From: Sisyra terminalis
Taxonomy: Eukaryota; Arthropoda; Insecta; Neuroptera; Sisyridae
Assembly: GCA_958496175.1 (NCBI GenBank)
Contig: OY292280.1
Span: 13,392,001-13,456,000, forward strand
Direction of reading: 5' to 3'
DNA length: 64,000 bases
A program made the translations under genes and the position numbers. Below the pieces are notes generated by a model that had not been told where the DNA came from, made no database searches, and was given only the letters and a program-made list of their open reading frames with translations. Positions 45,201-58,900 of this stretch are shown piece after piece (position 1 is the first letter of the stretch; each line of letters begins with the position of its first letter).

Positions 45201-48200
45201 ATCACGTTAGACCAAGTTTATCCTATCGATAAAATTCGTCGACGTTACATAACCGATCCGGAGCAACTTGTGAAAATGAAATACGAGGATGTTTTACGTT
45301 CTGCATGCCATCGCCATGGTACCCATTTTGTTGAATATCGGTCCGAATCAGGCTCGTGGGTGTTTCGGGTTCCGCATTTCACACGTTATGCCTTATTACC
45401 AGACGAAGAAGATGAACTTTTTCGTTTAGTCCAAACCAGACCACCACCCGAATCTGAGGCCCCGAAAAATATACCAAATGAGGGCATCGAAACACGATTA
45501 CGAACTACTGCAACTATGACTGGTTTATTTTTAAAATGGTAGTGCTAGACTAGTTTTTTTATTGCTGAATTTTTTCAGGTTTTTGTGAAAACATTGATAC
45601 ATCAATGCCATGCGAAACAGAAGAACCGGACCCTCAACCAAGTGAAGAACCACTGGAACGTGTCCATTTTCTTTCTGAACGGGATCGTAACATTCGTATC
45701 ATGAAACAAACATTCTTTCCTTTAAAAATGGATGAAGATGTCGAATCTGATAGTAACACAATTCGAAGAAGTGGCGAAGCGATTTTATCTATTAGTAATT
45801 ACGTGGACGTTTTGGCTGAACAACAGTTTAGACCACCAAAAAGAACTCTTGATTTAAGCCGCAAAGAATTGGGTAACCAAAATCTATTGAATCCAATTTA
45901 AGTTATTATAAATGTTTTGTCCATTTTCTAGATCGTAGCCAGACTATTCTAGGTGATTTTGATTTGAACAAAACATCTCCGTTACCAGAATTGGCATACG
46001 AAAATCATGTCGCTAGACCAAAATACGCTCCTTTGGATCAAGGTCTTTTAATGCTCCTGCAATCTGAGGAATTCCTAAATGGAGATTGTGACCTATTTAA
46101 AAATAGTAGAAATTTAGGGGATTTGTCCCTAATGAAAAATCGGGCATTTCGTTCTCAATTTGATAAGACTGGCAATTTGATTGTGATACAACATATTCCT
46201 GAAGCTTTTCAACAATTGAATATCAAATCATCGATATTTGAATGTTCTAATCCGATTTCAAAAGTGCCAGTTGTGCTACGTTTACAGTTTCCAACACTTG
46301 CGAAAACTGATAGTTATTTATTGTCGATTGAACAGCATTTACGAATTCAACTCGATCATTGTGATATTGATACGGAAGAAGTTGACTTTCCTTATGCATA
46401 TTCGTTACAAGGGCCCAAAGCTTTGCATCAACACGCGGAAAAAGCTCAACATTTTATTAAGAATAGTTCTTCAAATTTTATGCTAACTTATTGGTTTCAT
46501 GTGTGGAAATTGTTTGAAGCTTTATGGGGCGAATCACTGGAACTTGAAGGCGAACGTAAGTATTAAAATACCTGAATCGAATTTGTTAAATTTCGTTTTA
46601 CACGAAAAAGGGCCTAATTCGTGAAAAAACGCAACGCCTTTGTCTAGTACAGCCCTGGCCAACCCACATTGCACCCCGGGCCGCATTGACGACCTAAAAT
46701 TTTCTAAGGGCCGCACATACAGACAACATACAAAAATAATTTCATGTTTTTTATCATTATACATTTTATACTTAATTCTCTTTTTTAAGTATTATAAATT
46801 TTATGAATGCAGAGGTAATCTGAAAATACGTATTTTCTAAATACGGTATTTCTCCAGCGAGAAGTTTTGCTCGGGATATTTTACTCACCAGAATTTGAGC
46901 ATTTGGTGTAAATAAAAAAAAATTATAGATTTTCATAACTTTATTGTTATTTTAAAGACATTCTGAAGTACCCAATTTTATAAAAAAAATATTTCTCTAT
47001 ACATGACCGCGGGCCGCATGCGGCCCGCGGGTTGGCCAACGCTGGTCTAATACACGAACTAAGCTGAATAGTTTGCCGAATGCGTACATTATGCATAGGG
47101 TTACCAATTTTAAATTATAGAAAATCCGGAGAGTTGTATTCAATAAAAAACAGTCTTAAAAATTTAGCAAGTATATTCTATATTCGAAATATAATAAATA
47201 TATATTTTTTTGACTATAAAATCAATTGTTATCGCTTGATAACAGTGGAAAATTGTGCTTTTTATTAACATTGAAAAATGTGGAAAATCGTTTTTGTAAA
47301 CTGGAGTCAAGAAAAAATTACATTTTTCTGGAGTTTCCGGTTTAAAATGGGGGAAGTTGGTAACCCTAAAAAAATCCGGAGATTATTTTTGTAAACTGGA
47401 GTCTGGAGAAAACATTATTTTTCCAGAGGATTATTCTCCGGACTAAAACTGGATAGTTGGTAACTTTAATTATGCATACCTATTACGCGTAATGGATAAC
47501 ATACAGTAGCGCTTCGATAGTATTTTGTGGAACTAAACCAGCCCCCTGCCACTCCGTGTTTCAGAAAATGAGTCTATAATGTCACACTCGGCAGAGAGCG
47601 CTAGTAGTACAGTTGCACGATTACCTTGACGAGAGCACTAGAATGGGTTGGAATAAAATAGCAACAGTAATCAGGTGTCGTGCAACTAGACTACTAGCGC
47701 TCTCAAAACGAACTAAAATCTTGTGACATACTAGTTTATTCTTTTTACTTTTTCGCTCATTCTAGCCCCAGGGGGCTGGACTAAACGATATATCAATTTA
47801 ATTACTCAAAAATAAACCAAGGGGTCACGATTTAAGGACGGTTTCTGATTTATCTCGACAAAATAAACCGAAAATGGTTAATAAAATTTTTCGATATCTT
47901 GCATGGTTTACGTAATATAAATACAGTATAATCTCACTAATCCGGCACTTCGATAGATCGGCACATCCAATAATCCGGCACCCTCCGCCCACACCTCCCT
48001 CGCCTCTCTAAATTTATTCCTTCTATGAAATGCTTTATTTTATTCATTACCAATGATTTTTTTACTATAACCCAGTAATCCGAATATTCCAATAATCCGG
48101 CACAATTACACTGTACTTAATGTTGATTTTTTTTTTCATTTTAGTTCATGATAGTCATATCGTGACACAAAAACGACGGGAATATTTTGCCAATTGGATG

Positions 48201-49721
48201 CAGAAATACATGGATTTGTGCTATACTGAAACGGAAAAAGAAGATTTATTTAAGAATATCGTTTCCAATAATTTGTTGAAAGCATGTAATGCAGCGGTGA
48301 AAAGCCAATGTCCAAATGTTGCACTTCTTATTTCCCAATTTGGTAGCAGTTACTATACTCCAATGTTCATTGAAAATTTACTTAACATTTGGACCAAGTG
48401 CAACTTCGATGATAACATCAACAAATTTATTCTGCGATTGTACTTACTTATTGCTGGCAAAACAACGTATCGATTTTCCAACAACGAAATTTTCAACGTT
48501 TTCGATAACTTGACTTGGCTGGAATGTCTTGCGTTGTATTTGTGGTACAATTTGTCATTATTTTCGATTTGATTTTTTTATTGTAAATTTTTGTTTTTTA
48601 GGTATTACACGAGAATTGAAGGAACACTTACTGATGTTTTGTTTGACTTCAAATCTGCATTTGAATCCCCAGAACAACTAGTGGCTCCTCCATTTCCATT
48701 GTATCAAATCGAAGAAAATTTAGAAATTGTCGGCAATATAAAAGTTTACGACATGATTTATCATCTTTTGAATTTATACAGCAACAATTCGTACTCATTG
48801 GACCAACTGTTAGATCCGGTTTCATATACCAGCAATCCTTTGGACTACAGTTTAAGTTGGTTTGTTATGGAAAATTTGAAGGCTCTGGGCTACAATCATT
48901 TGCGCAGCAAAAGTGAAATTACTGTTCACATTAGATTTGCCAATCAATTGGAGCGAGAAAATTTATGGCATTATGCCGTTTTCGTTTTGATGCATATTCA
49001 GGATACAACTCTACGCCGCAGATATGTAACAGATATAATTGCGAAAAATGTATCTTTAGACAATAGCGATGAAGAGTATATGCGACGTGAAACGTTTTGT
49101 ATCAAAGAACTTAAAATTCCTCCAAAAATATTTTCCAAATTAAAAGCCATGAAATGCGTCAACGCCAAACTATACAATAACGCCATTCTTTATTTTCTTC
49201 ACTGTAAAGATAAAGATAACGTTAACAAACTGTTTTGGAAACAAGTTGCTCCTACAGCGATAGTTAATCGTAAGCTTTTTCCCAAGAAAACCAAAAAAAA
49301 ATAATACTAATTTCTTTTATTTTTTTCAGAAAATTTTGAATATCTTATTTTCATAGTTCAAAGAATCATCATGTATAAATTTCATGATCGAAAACATTTG
49401 GTGGTGTACTATTTGTTCAACGATTTGAAACAGAAAATGTTTAGTATTATGGTAGAAGATGAATCCAGCATGGAATATCTTCGGTGTTTTGTACAACAAA
49501 TTCAGCCGTTCATCATCGAAATGTTACAGTTCCCGAAATGGGAATCCCGCAAGGAATTGTTAATGATGAATGAAATGAGCCGATACTTTTTAATGATTCT
49601 AAAAGCTGCTCTGGAACGTGGCTTCAAAGAATATGACCTAATTCGTTTTTACAACTGGCTCTTGGATAAATTACATTTGCCTCCAGAATTAGTTCTAGAA
49701 CTTAAATATATTGATAATTAA
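42214..49721 (+). CDS. NUP98: Nuclear pore NUP98-NUP96 precursor
   Basis: One polyprotein yields two nucleoporins. NUP98 forms the FG permeability barrier and binds RAE1; NUP96 belongs to the Y-complex scaffold. Nine exons: 42,214-42,262, 42,324-42,527, 42,611-44,653, 44,923-45,522, 45,579-45,872, 45,932-46,555, 48,145-48,544, 48,602-49,269 and 49,330-49,721. They give 1,757 aa, near the vertebrate 1.8k. GLFG/FG repeats fill about residues 1-480. They are interrupted by the GLEBS motif (IKFNPVVGTDTMVKNKL through EELRFEDYLANRKGPQ, about 177-235). The autoproteolytic domain starts near 766 (HPTGIKCTRVGYYTIPSLDE) and ends at HFT (917-919). The usual motif is HFS, so the nucleophile here is Thr. 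NUP96 follows, with its helical domain from about residue 1,100. Confidence 0.96.
46650..47044. mobile_element. Nonautonomous hAT element, 395 bp
   Basis: The ends CAGCCCTGGCCAACCC and GGTTGGCCAACGCTG are inverted. The direct repeat is GTCTAGTA/GTCTAATA (one mismatch). The ends have the GGGCCGCA style of hAT elements. It lies in NUP98-96 intron 6. Confidence 0.85.
47096..47468. mobile_element. hAT MITE with ATTATGCA target duplication
   Basis: A sister copy of 14,675-15,095, with the same ends TAGGGTTACCAATTTT and GTTGGTAACTTTA. Direct ATTATGCA flanks it (47,088-47,095 and 47,469-47,476). Confidence 0.85.
47934..48113. mobile_element. Pogo/Tigger-type MITE, 180 bp
   Basis: The left end CAGTATAATCTCACTAATCC and right end AATCCGGCACAATTACACTG are inverted and flanked by TA. 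Repeated AATCCGGCAC strings fill the middle. Further copies lie at 50,012 and 54,538. Confidence 0.75.
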
Positions 49722-50011
49722 TTCATTTTAAAATCTACAAGATTATCTGATTTGTGAAATCATTTGATCAATGAAATTAACTACCTATTTTTCTATGAAC
49801 CATATTTTTTCCTCAATTTTTTACTTATAACCATGTATCAAATTCGTACAATGTAAAGAATATAAATAAATAAAATACATTCATTAAAGAATTGCTGCCA
49901 TTGTTTTTTCTTTTGATAAAATTACAGTTTTGACTTTCAGCTTACTAGAAATTACTATTGAACACCAAATTTGTTACTATCGGTTTACTCTAGTGTATTG
50001 GGCGTTAGATT
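49722..50011. other. 3' flank of NUP98-96
   Basis: Probable 3' untranslated region with AATAAATAAAATAC at 49,863; no other feature. Confidence 0.4.
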
Positions 50012-50233
50012 CAGTCTAATCTCACTAATCCGGCACTTCGATAGATCGGCACGTTCAATAATCCGGTACCTTCAGCCCACACTTTCCTCGACCCTCTACA
50101 TTTATCCCCTCTATGAAATGCTTTATTTTATTCATTACCTACGACTTTTTCACTATAATCCAGTAATCCGAACATTCCAATAATCCGGCACTCTCCGGTT
50201 TTTAATAGTGCCGGATTAGTGAGATTTCATTGT
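50012..50233. mobile_element. Pogo/Tigger-type MITE
   Basis: Starts CAGTCTAATCTCACTAATCC and ends with GCCGGATTAGTGAGATTTCA near a TA. The internal repeats match 47,934-48,113. It is an older copy with more changes. Confidence 0.7.
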
Positions 50234-50447
50234 ACTTTAAAATTTGAAGTAAAAAGAGAGAAATCATTTGAATCTTCGAGAAGTACCTGCAACAATCTAG
50301 AAACTTCCAGAACCTAGCAAATAGGTGTATAATTAAGGTAATCGACCATCGCCAGAAGAGTTACTCTACTCTACTTAACAGGGATAGGTATTCCTTACAC
50401 TGAACGTTGTTTTTTAGGTAAATTTGATCTAACTTTGATGAGTTTTC

Positions 50448-50672
50448 GGCTCATGTGTACTTTAGCACACCCACAATCTGGCAACTTTGCATTTTCAACT
50501 CTGTTTTTAATTTAATTCGCGATTAAATCGGTCTATAATGAAAATTTAGCTACAAAAGAGAGAATTATTCCATATTAGAATTGAATTAAGCAAAATATTG
50601 CGAATTAAATTAAAACCAAAGTCGAAAATGCAAAGTTGCCAGATTGTGGGTGTGCTAAAGTACACTTGAGCC
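50448..50672. mobile_element. hAT foldback MITE
   Basis: A 225-bp copy; the flanks GAGTTTTC and GAGGTTTC are an 8-bp target duplication with one mismatch. Confidence 0.85.
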
Positions 50673-51940
50673 GAGGTTTCTATTAAATTATAGCATATAT
50701 TGTGCATATATGCAGAGGGTTAATAATTGACTCGTTTATTTTGAAAGTAGCGTAAGTCCATTTCATGGACAGTCTATATGGTAATTCTTCTTCTTGTAAC
50801 TAGAACAAAGTATGTTAATTATTTAACTGCTAAGTTTTCACAAATTACTGATTTAATTTTGTTAAAAAAACGCCAATTATTCCCTCCTTCTTAGTATCTT
50901 AGGTTCCTATTGTTAAAAATGATAACACTATAGGGATTGTTTTTGAAATAGACTTAACTCACTGTCAAAATAAATGGTTCAATTATAGAAATAATAATAA
51001 GATATTTAAATAAAAGATATGGAAACTATGTAAGTAAACAAAAATGTAATGAAGACATTGACGTGTAGATGGCAATAATTATAACGCTATTTTGTATACC
51101 GTTGAATTGTATTACTGACACAATAAGTAAGTATTAAGCAGTTATTGAGTACTAAGACGGAAAATTAAAAATATACTTTTAATATTGCTTTTTGTATCAG
51201 AGAAATAATATAATTTCGTGGGTATGCGACTCATTGATTATAGGAATTTTGAATTCACTTTTAAATTGCGTAAATTTGGTTTAAGTTTATCAAGTTTGGA
51301 AAGTTTAATATGTTCTTTATTGTTAAACTAAAGCATATTGTAAACATGTAACTAAGTATTAAATCATTTTCAGAAAAAGAATAAAAGTCAGTCGACAAAT
51401 TACTATGATATAAAATTATAGTTGTAATCCTTTTGAATTAGATTGCGAGGAAAAAATTAATAGTTTTAAATTTCTTAAGCCGAGATTTAAGTGTTGGCCA
51501 AAGCGTAGCTCTGTCGTTAAACTTTGGGGGTTTCTACGTGGGGAGGTATAAAATAATCTTTAAATTTTAGAGGAATTAGGTTCGACATTTATCTCTACAA
51601 CTACATAAGTAAAATGGAATTGTAAATCGATTTACATCAGGAAGCCTTAATCTTTCCTAAGCAAAAAATATTTTTTTTATCAGTTTCCCAAGTATACAGG
51701 AATACAAATCTCGTCTCATGCATAAAACCTTCAGAAAAATATTCTTAAACATTTTTTTTTTTGTATTGGAAGTTAGTGTGTAACTGAAGACGTGGAAATA
51801 CAAATAAATCAATAAAATAATACTTATTGCAGAAGACAATTCGGGGCAGATGTACTTTGCGACTATGGAGTATTAAATTTACTTAAATTTCGACTTAAAT
51901 TTCTTAAAAATGTTTTACAAGGCATCGGAGCCAGCTGAAC
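50673..51940. other. Intergenic; no gene seen
   Basis: AT-rich sequence with no exon, RNA gene or repeat boundary that I could support. Confidence 0.4.
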
Positions 51941-52975
51941 ATATCCGCAATTTGTATTCAGTAGTGATGTGTTGGTTGCCTATATAGTCACGCGCTTGTG
52001 TAAGCTTTAACGCGTTAACACTGTGTTACCTGTAGCCTCGTAGCAGACATCGGCGTCATGTGTTTCGGGGTGTGTACCGAACTGGGCCGAAAGCTTTCGA
52101 AAGCTCTACGCGACAGCCGCCATCAGTTCATTACGGCAATATAATTCGAATTCATATACTTATAGTTTTGTATTTATAATTGTACTATTTTCGTTTTGTA
52201 CGCGATTTATTCAATTGTTCGTTTATATTTCCGTTGCACAAAGTCAAACTATATCGCTTTATAGACTATAGTACGTAATATATGATATATATACAGTTTT
52301 TATGTGGTCTTAACTAAACGTGCACTAAAAGCATATCAATGTGAAACGATATAATTATTGTTACAACAAAATGTGATTTGGCAGTTTTTAAAAACATGGA
52401 GTTATATTTTTCTACTCGATTTCTATACTTTAAGTGTTGGAATATGAAGAGGCAAATTGTCGGGGCTGATATTTGAGCTTTTTCATGGTTCTTGCTTGGG
52501 AATAGGGGTGAATCTACATGGCATTGGGAAAAAGGTTAATTTTTTTCTTGATTTATAATTTTTGTTGTAACTATGTTTATGGTTTATAGAAGAGTGAATT
52601 TTTCACTATTTAATTAATCGTGAAGAATAAAACTATAGTTTTCTAGTCTCTTGATTTGATTTTGGTTGTTACAAGTGAGATATTTTGTTGAATAGGCGAA
52701 TATTTGAAAAAGTTCAGTGCTTTTTGCGTAATTGATTCATTTGTTTTTGGAAAAATTATTATGGGAACTTATCAATAGTTTACTCAACGTGTTCAGATGA
52801 GTTGTTTGTACGATGTACTGGTAATTTGTAGTTATATACTATAGATATATTAAGTAGTAGGTGTATATAGTGTGGTAATGTTAAACCGCGTAGTATTTCG
52901 AGGTGAATTGAACAGTGATGAGTATTTATTTTTTGGTTTCGCAGTTGGTTTATTTGAGAATTTCATGTTGCAATT
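51941..52975 (+). promoter_or_regulatory. Promoter and leader of the α2δ gene
   Basis: A CpG-containing block at 51,990-52,140 (ACGCGCTTGTG, TAACGCGTTAACACTG, CTCTACGCGACAGCC) stands out against the AT-rich surroundings and is the likely promoter. 52,150-52,975 would be a long leader. Confidence 0.4.
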
Positions 52976-55900
52976 ATGTGGAATATTTGTGTAATGAGTC
53001 TAAAAAGTCTTCGGATCGTTTTGCTCGTCCATCTAATCATACTGGTTCCGAATTCATTGCAACAAGATGAAGACATTCCTCACAATGAGTAAGTTGATCT
53101 TTTCGGACTGGTTTTTTTCGATTTTTTGCTTGGAATTTCTGTATTTATAGAGTGAAAAATTGGGCACTGAAATTTGGAGTCGATCTTTGGGAATTTGGAC
53201 GTCAGTTTACTAAAATGAATGAAATCCAGAGAGTAAGTTTCCCATTGGTTCAGATTCAGTACAAGTCAGTGGTATTGTTGTTTTTGTTTTTCCAGAAATA
53301 CCATGAGGTGAACGTCGATGTAGCCCGTAAGGATGGCTTAATTTTGATTCGCGAAATGGCTGCAGAGGTGAAAAACATGATGGATTTCAAAATGAGTGCT
53401 GTCATGGTAAGTGAGCTTTTTCCCTACTCGGCCCAATTCGCTGAGCTTAATTGACACGGCGGTATGGGAATGTTCGATTTTGTCGTGGGAAATGTAGAAG
53501 GGTTTCTGGATAGTCGCGACGGTGTAGTGCTCGTAGTAGTAGTAAGGAAGACGGTATGTGGGAGGGAAACTTGAAGGTGACAGGAATCGTAGGCGGAGGG
53601 AAAATCGGGAGAGTGGCGTATTGTGAAAAGCGCGGAAAGCACGCGCCGCTGAAAACTATCATTTCGAAAAATGGCCATTCTGTGGCGCTACCATCTAAGA
53701 TGTTTCGAATCAATAACGACACAACGACAATTGACTATGAATTCCGTAAATAACCGAATTTTAACCGACACGCAAATTCAAATTTCCCACCAAAAAAAAA
53801 AAAAATGAAAAAATTTAATTTTTCATACATTCCACCCACAATACATATCTTAAATACAAATATTTTCTTCTTATCTATAGCTCAACCAGAACAATTACCT
53901 AAATAAACTTTCACCAGCTTTACAACGAAGGATACGCAAAAAATTATTTAGAATCTACCTAGGGGGAAAATTATTTTTTTAACAACAATAATAATATCAG
54001 GTTCACGGGTAATTGGAATATATTTTTTAAATTAATTTAAACAATCACTGGTTTTGCTAAGTTTCGTCTATATTATCAAGACTTTTTCAAGCTCTGAAAG
54101 TATTATAATATTAACAACATTTTAACAATATTTTTATAAACAGACCTCAACTATGTTTAAATCATCTGAATAAAGTACTTCTTCTTGTCGTAATATATGG
54201 TATTTGAACAAAACCCTTATAATCAATAACATTGATAAAGTATTTTTAACTTCGACCGTATAAAACAATAAAAAATCCCCATGGATTCATGTGAGAAACC
54301 ACATGAGAAAATTCAAATGTAGATATTTCTATCATCCGCTCACCAAAGATTGCACAAAAGACATTTGTGTTATTTTTCATTGTTTTAATATACAGTATAA
54401 TGGATAATAATATATATAAGTCTTTGAGATTTAATTTAAAAAAAAAAAAATTAAATTGAATCTCAAAGACTTATATATATTATTATTCATTAATTTATTG
54501 TGATTCGGAAGTAAATAAAATACTTATCAATGTTATACAGTATAATCTCACTAACCCGGCACTTCGATAGATCGGCACGTCCAATAATCCGGCACTTTCA
54601 GCCCACACTTTCCTCGACCCTCTACATTTATTTCCTGTATGAAATGCTTTATTTTATTCATTACCTATGACTTTTTCACTATAATCCAGTAATCCGGCAC
54701 CCTCCGGTTTTTAATAATGCCGGATTAGTGAGATTACACTATATTAACATAGATACATGCTAGACTCCCTAAAGTTAAAGCTCCGAAAGTTAGTATTTTT
54801 TTGCTCATTCGTTTTTTTATTTTATTTCGAATAAAGTACTTCTTCTTGTCGTAATATATGGTATTTGAACAAAACCCTTATAATCAATAACATAGATAAA
54901 GTATTTTTAACTTCAACCGTATAAAAAAAGAAAAAAACCACATGGATTCATGTGAGAAACCACATGAGAAAATTCAAATGTAGATTATTTAAACATATTT
55001 AAACATAATTGAGATCTGCTTATAAAAATATTGTTAATATTATAATACTTTTAATAATACTTTCAGAGCTTGAAAAAGTCTTGATAATAAAGACGAAACG
55101 TAGCAAAACCAATGATTGTTGAAATTAATTTAAAAATATATTCCAATTACCCGTGAACCTGATATTATTATTGTTGTTATTTACACTGGAATTGAACCTT
55201 ACATAAAATGGATTATTTTAATTGTGGGCAATACGAACGAACCTTCTTGTGAAATCTTATTTATTTTATCACCAACGTTTCGTCAATCATTCCTGACTTC
55301 TTCAGGGCTCAAAATTAAAAATTACTCTGCAAATGTCACACAAATAAGCTGTAAAATGACCCAACTGGTAGAACAACAAACCAACAATACAATTTGGTAT
55401 TGATAAATAAAAAATTGTTTAAAAAACATTATTGAAAAAATACAAACACACATGGCTCAACTCAGTTATAATAATTATTATATTTAAAAAGACAAGGACT
55501 TAAACAACATGGATCCGGTAAATTTATTGTGTTCATACTTTACATAATATTATTTTATTTTTAGCAGGAAAGTGGACTTAAAGGATATAAATCCATATAC
55601 TAATAATTAATTCAGCGACGTTTCGGTCCTTTATTTGACCTTCATCAGGCTACTTAATATAAAGTATTAATTAGGGTGATTTTTTTTTTACTTTGTTTTT
55701 TTTTTTTTGGTCCCATCGTGAAATTTTGTTGGAAATACCAAAAAAAAAAATTCTCTGAAAGTTTGAGCCCTTAATATTAATTTTAAGTCCTCGACCAAGA
55801 CGTGTAAAGATTTCCCATTGAAAATACACGGAAACTCTGATTTTTTATTTTTAAATTTCTATATCTCAGCGGCATTTCATGGGATCGCTTTTACCGAAGA

Positions 55901-58900
55901 TGGTTTTTTCTCAGAATTAAACGCTCTACAAAAATGCCCATTGCGATAAAATCGTAACTCACACCGGTGAGGTAGTACGGGCCACTGAACCTGATTTTTC
56001 CATAAAATTCAAGGCTTAATATCTCGTTTAATATTGATCTTCGCGATTTGGTCTACAGGAACTTTTTTGTAGGAAATCAAATTCTCTACAAGTTTTTCAT
56101 TTATAATTTTTCCGTAGCTCTTGTTATTTACGATATAAATGCAAAAAAAACGCGTGATTTCCTACAAAAAAGTTCCTGTAGACCAAATCGCGAAAATCAA
56201 TATTAAACGAGATAAAAAAAATCACCCTAGTATATATATAAGAAATAATCACCTATCATTAATCACCTCACCATAGTTTCCTTATAAATAATAATAACAA
56301 TATCATTCTCATTTTACATTTGCCATATTAATAGTAATTTCAACAATTACATTTATTAACTTTAAAATTCGATTTTAATTTACAGGTAACTTTATTTATA
56401 ACTATTATTTAATGTATTTTATTAAGAATAAAATTAATTTACAGACAATATTATATATAATATACGTTTTTAAGATGTATATTATATACTTTATATTAAG
56501 CTTGATGAGGGTCAAATAAAGAACCGAAACGTCGCTGAATTTATTATTAGTATATGGATTTATATCCTTTAAGTACACTTTCCTGCTAAAAATTAAATAA
56601 TATTAAATTAACAACTCCTGATAGAGTAAAACAACGGCAACATTTACATATGTCATATTATATTTTACCCATGTTGTTTAAGTCCTTGTCTTTTTAAATA
56701 TAATAATTAAACTGTGGATCGTACTAATATATCGACTAACTAGATATCGACTAAAACTTATGAATTGTAAATTATTTATTTATAATTTTGACAATAATGC
56801 GTTGCTATTTTTTAAATGTTATGTATTTTCACTATAGAGCCTTGAAGAAGTCAGGAATGACTGACGAAACGTTGGCGATAAAATAAATAATATTCCACAA
56901 GAAGCTTCGTCCTTATTGCCCACAATTTAATTATTATATATTTTTTTTTTATTTTAAACGGAAAACATAAGAAAAAATCTTAAGATGTTGTCAATCTCAA
57001 GAATCAATTTAGTTTTTTTCGTTGACTTTGAACAGTTATACTGTTTAAACAATAATACCGTGGTCTTATTTATATAATATAATTTACGAAATTAAACTCT
57101 AAACATAAATTTCAACCAAAAACTCAATAAATGTATTTCGATTGCCAAGCAATTTTTCTCAGTGATTTATCACCAGTGGCGTAGCTACCGAGGGGCTAGA
57201 CGGGGCAGTGTCCCGGGGCCCTCAAGCTCAAGGGGCCTTCGAATCCTTACCAGAAATCTCGATCGAACTGAACTTTTGGAAATTCAGGTGGAAGTTCACC
57301 AATTATGTAAGGAAATAATGAGCAAATATGGAGTGCTAGAATGCGACCTGACGGAAATATTTACAGCAATGTTATAGTTCTTTACAATTCCTGATACTTC
57401 TGCAGCTGCGAAAAGGTCATTTAGCAAATTAAAAATAATAAAAAAATATTTAAGAAATAATATGGACCAAACTCGACTCCGACATTTATCGCAAATAGCA
57501 CTTGAAAACAAAAGCGCATCAAGCCTGGATTTAAACCAAGTCATTGATACTTTCGCGAAAACTAAAACTAGAAAAAAATTGTAAATTAATTGTTATTTAG
57601 TCAGTTGGTAGGCCCGACCTTTATATAATAAACCCTTGAATCTTTTCAATTTCGTTTTATTAGCCAACCCTACACCAAATATTAATTGTAATTTATGTTG
57701 GTACTGTTTAATATTTTTATTACCTGCCCTGCCGTGCACAAAAAAGGGCTTAAGTAGCTTAGCATTTTTAAAGTATTTGTATATTTTATATTTTTATTTG
57801 ATAAAACCTAATCAGTTTACATAGCAGTAGGGCCCCAATTTTTTAATTTGCCCCCGAGCCCTTGGTTACCTAGTTACGATACTGCTTATCACATAACAGT
57901 TACAGAACGATCCAATACTACGTAATGGCCACTGATGAAGCTTGCTGGACAATCGAAATACGCACCTGGATAATACATCAGTAGTTCATTTGTTCAAATT
58001 GATATTTAAAGTTTACTTTTGTTTATTATGTTCATAAATAAGACCACAATATATTTTATAGATTGTATAAACTTCTGGTTTGCTTTCGATATTTTTAGCG
58101 AATAATGGATAGTGCGGAGCAGGCAGCATTGTCTCCAAAATCGATTGGATCTCCCGATGGTGGTTCGAATTCGGGATCTGGAGGGAATGGAGGATCGTTG
58201 CGTTATTTAAACGCACATAAATTGAACACAAACGGAGGTCGTGATGTGGTTTTGACCCGGAACAGTCATTTTGACCACTTGCCGGTCAATACGAGTCTTA
58301 GTTCAATTTTATTGACTTTGGCTCAACAATCCGATGCTGAACCCGAAGTGCAAAGTGCTATTCACTGGTCGGAACACCTGGACCCATTGTTTACAAACAA
58401 CTACGAAACAGATCCTTCGCTATCCTGGCAGTATTTCGGTAGTTCGTCGGGATTTATGCGCCGCTATCCGGCAACAGTTTGGCCACCCAATGAGGACACA
58501 ACCACGAAAAATGTTGATCGAAATTCGTACATTTACGATTTCCGACATTCCGCCTGGTTTATTGATGCAGCTACTTCTCCAAAAGATATCGTAATTCTTT
58601 TCGACACATCGGGCTCGATGACCGGTAACCGTTACGAATTGGCCAAAGCCACAGCTCGCGCCATTTTGGATACTCTGGGTAGTAATGACTTTGTCAACAT
58701 TTATAAATTCGCGGATTTAGTCGAAGAAGTCGTTCCTTGCTTTAAAGACGTACTTGTTCAGGTATTTCGATCAGTGGCTTCAAGAGTTTTAATATTTTAT
58801 GAATGCCCTTCCTTTTTAGGCCAATCCGGAAAATAAAAGAGAGTTGAAAAACGGTCTTGATAATCTCCACCCTGAAAACATCGCTAATTTTACTTCAGCT

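Larger units (their letters stand above)
55200..56935. mobile_element. Nested foldback elements with hammerhead cores
   Basis: Three palindromes sit one inside another. The outer pair of arms (55,218-55,330 and 56,822-56,930) carries opposed hammerhead-like cores. The middle pair (about 55,545-55,662 and 56,505-56,605) carries a second, different hammerhead. The innermost, 55,674-56,227, is a mariner-like foldback with TA flanks. All lie in α2δ intron 3. Confidence 0.75.

Noticed and set aside
53407..53757. Extra exon or small gene at the start of α2δ intron 3
   Set aside because: Open on both strands because it is less AT-rich, but no acceptor/donor pair keeps frame with the flanking exons.
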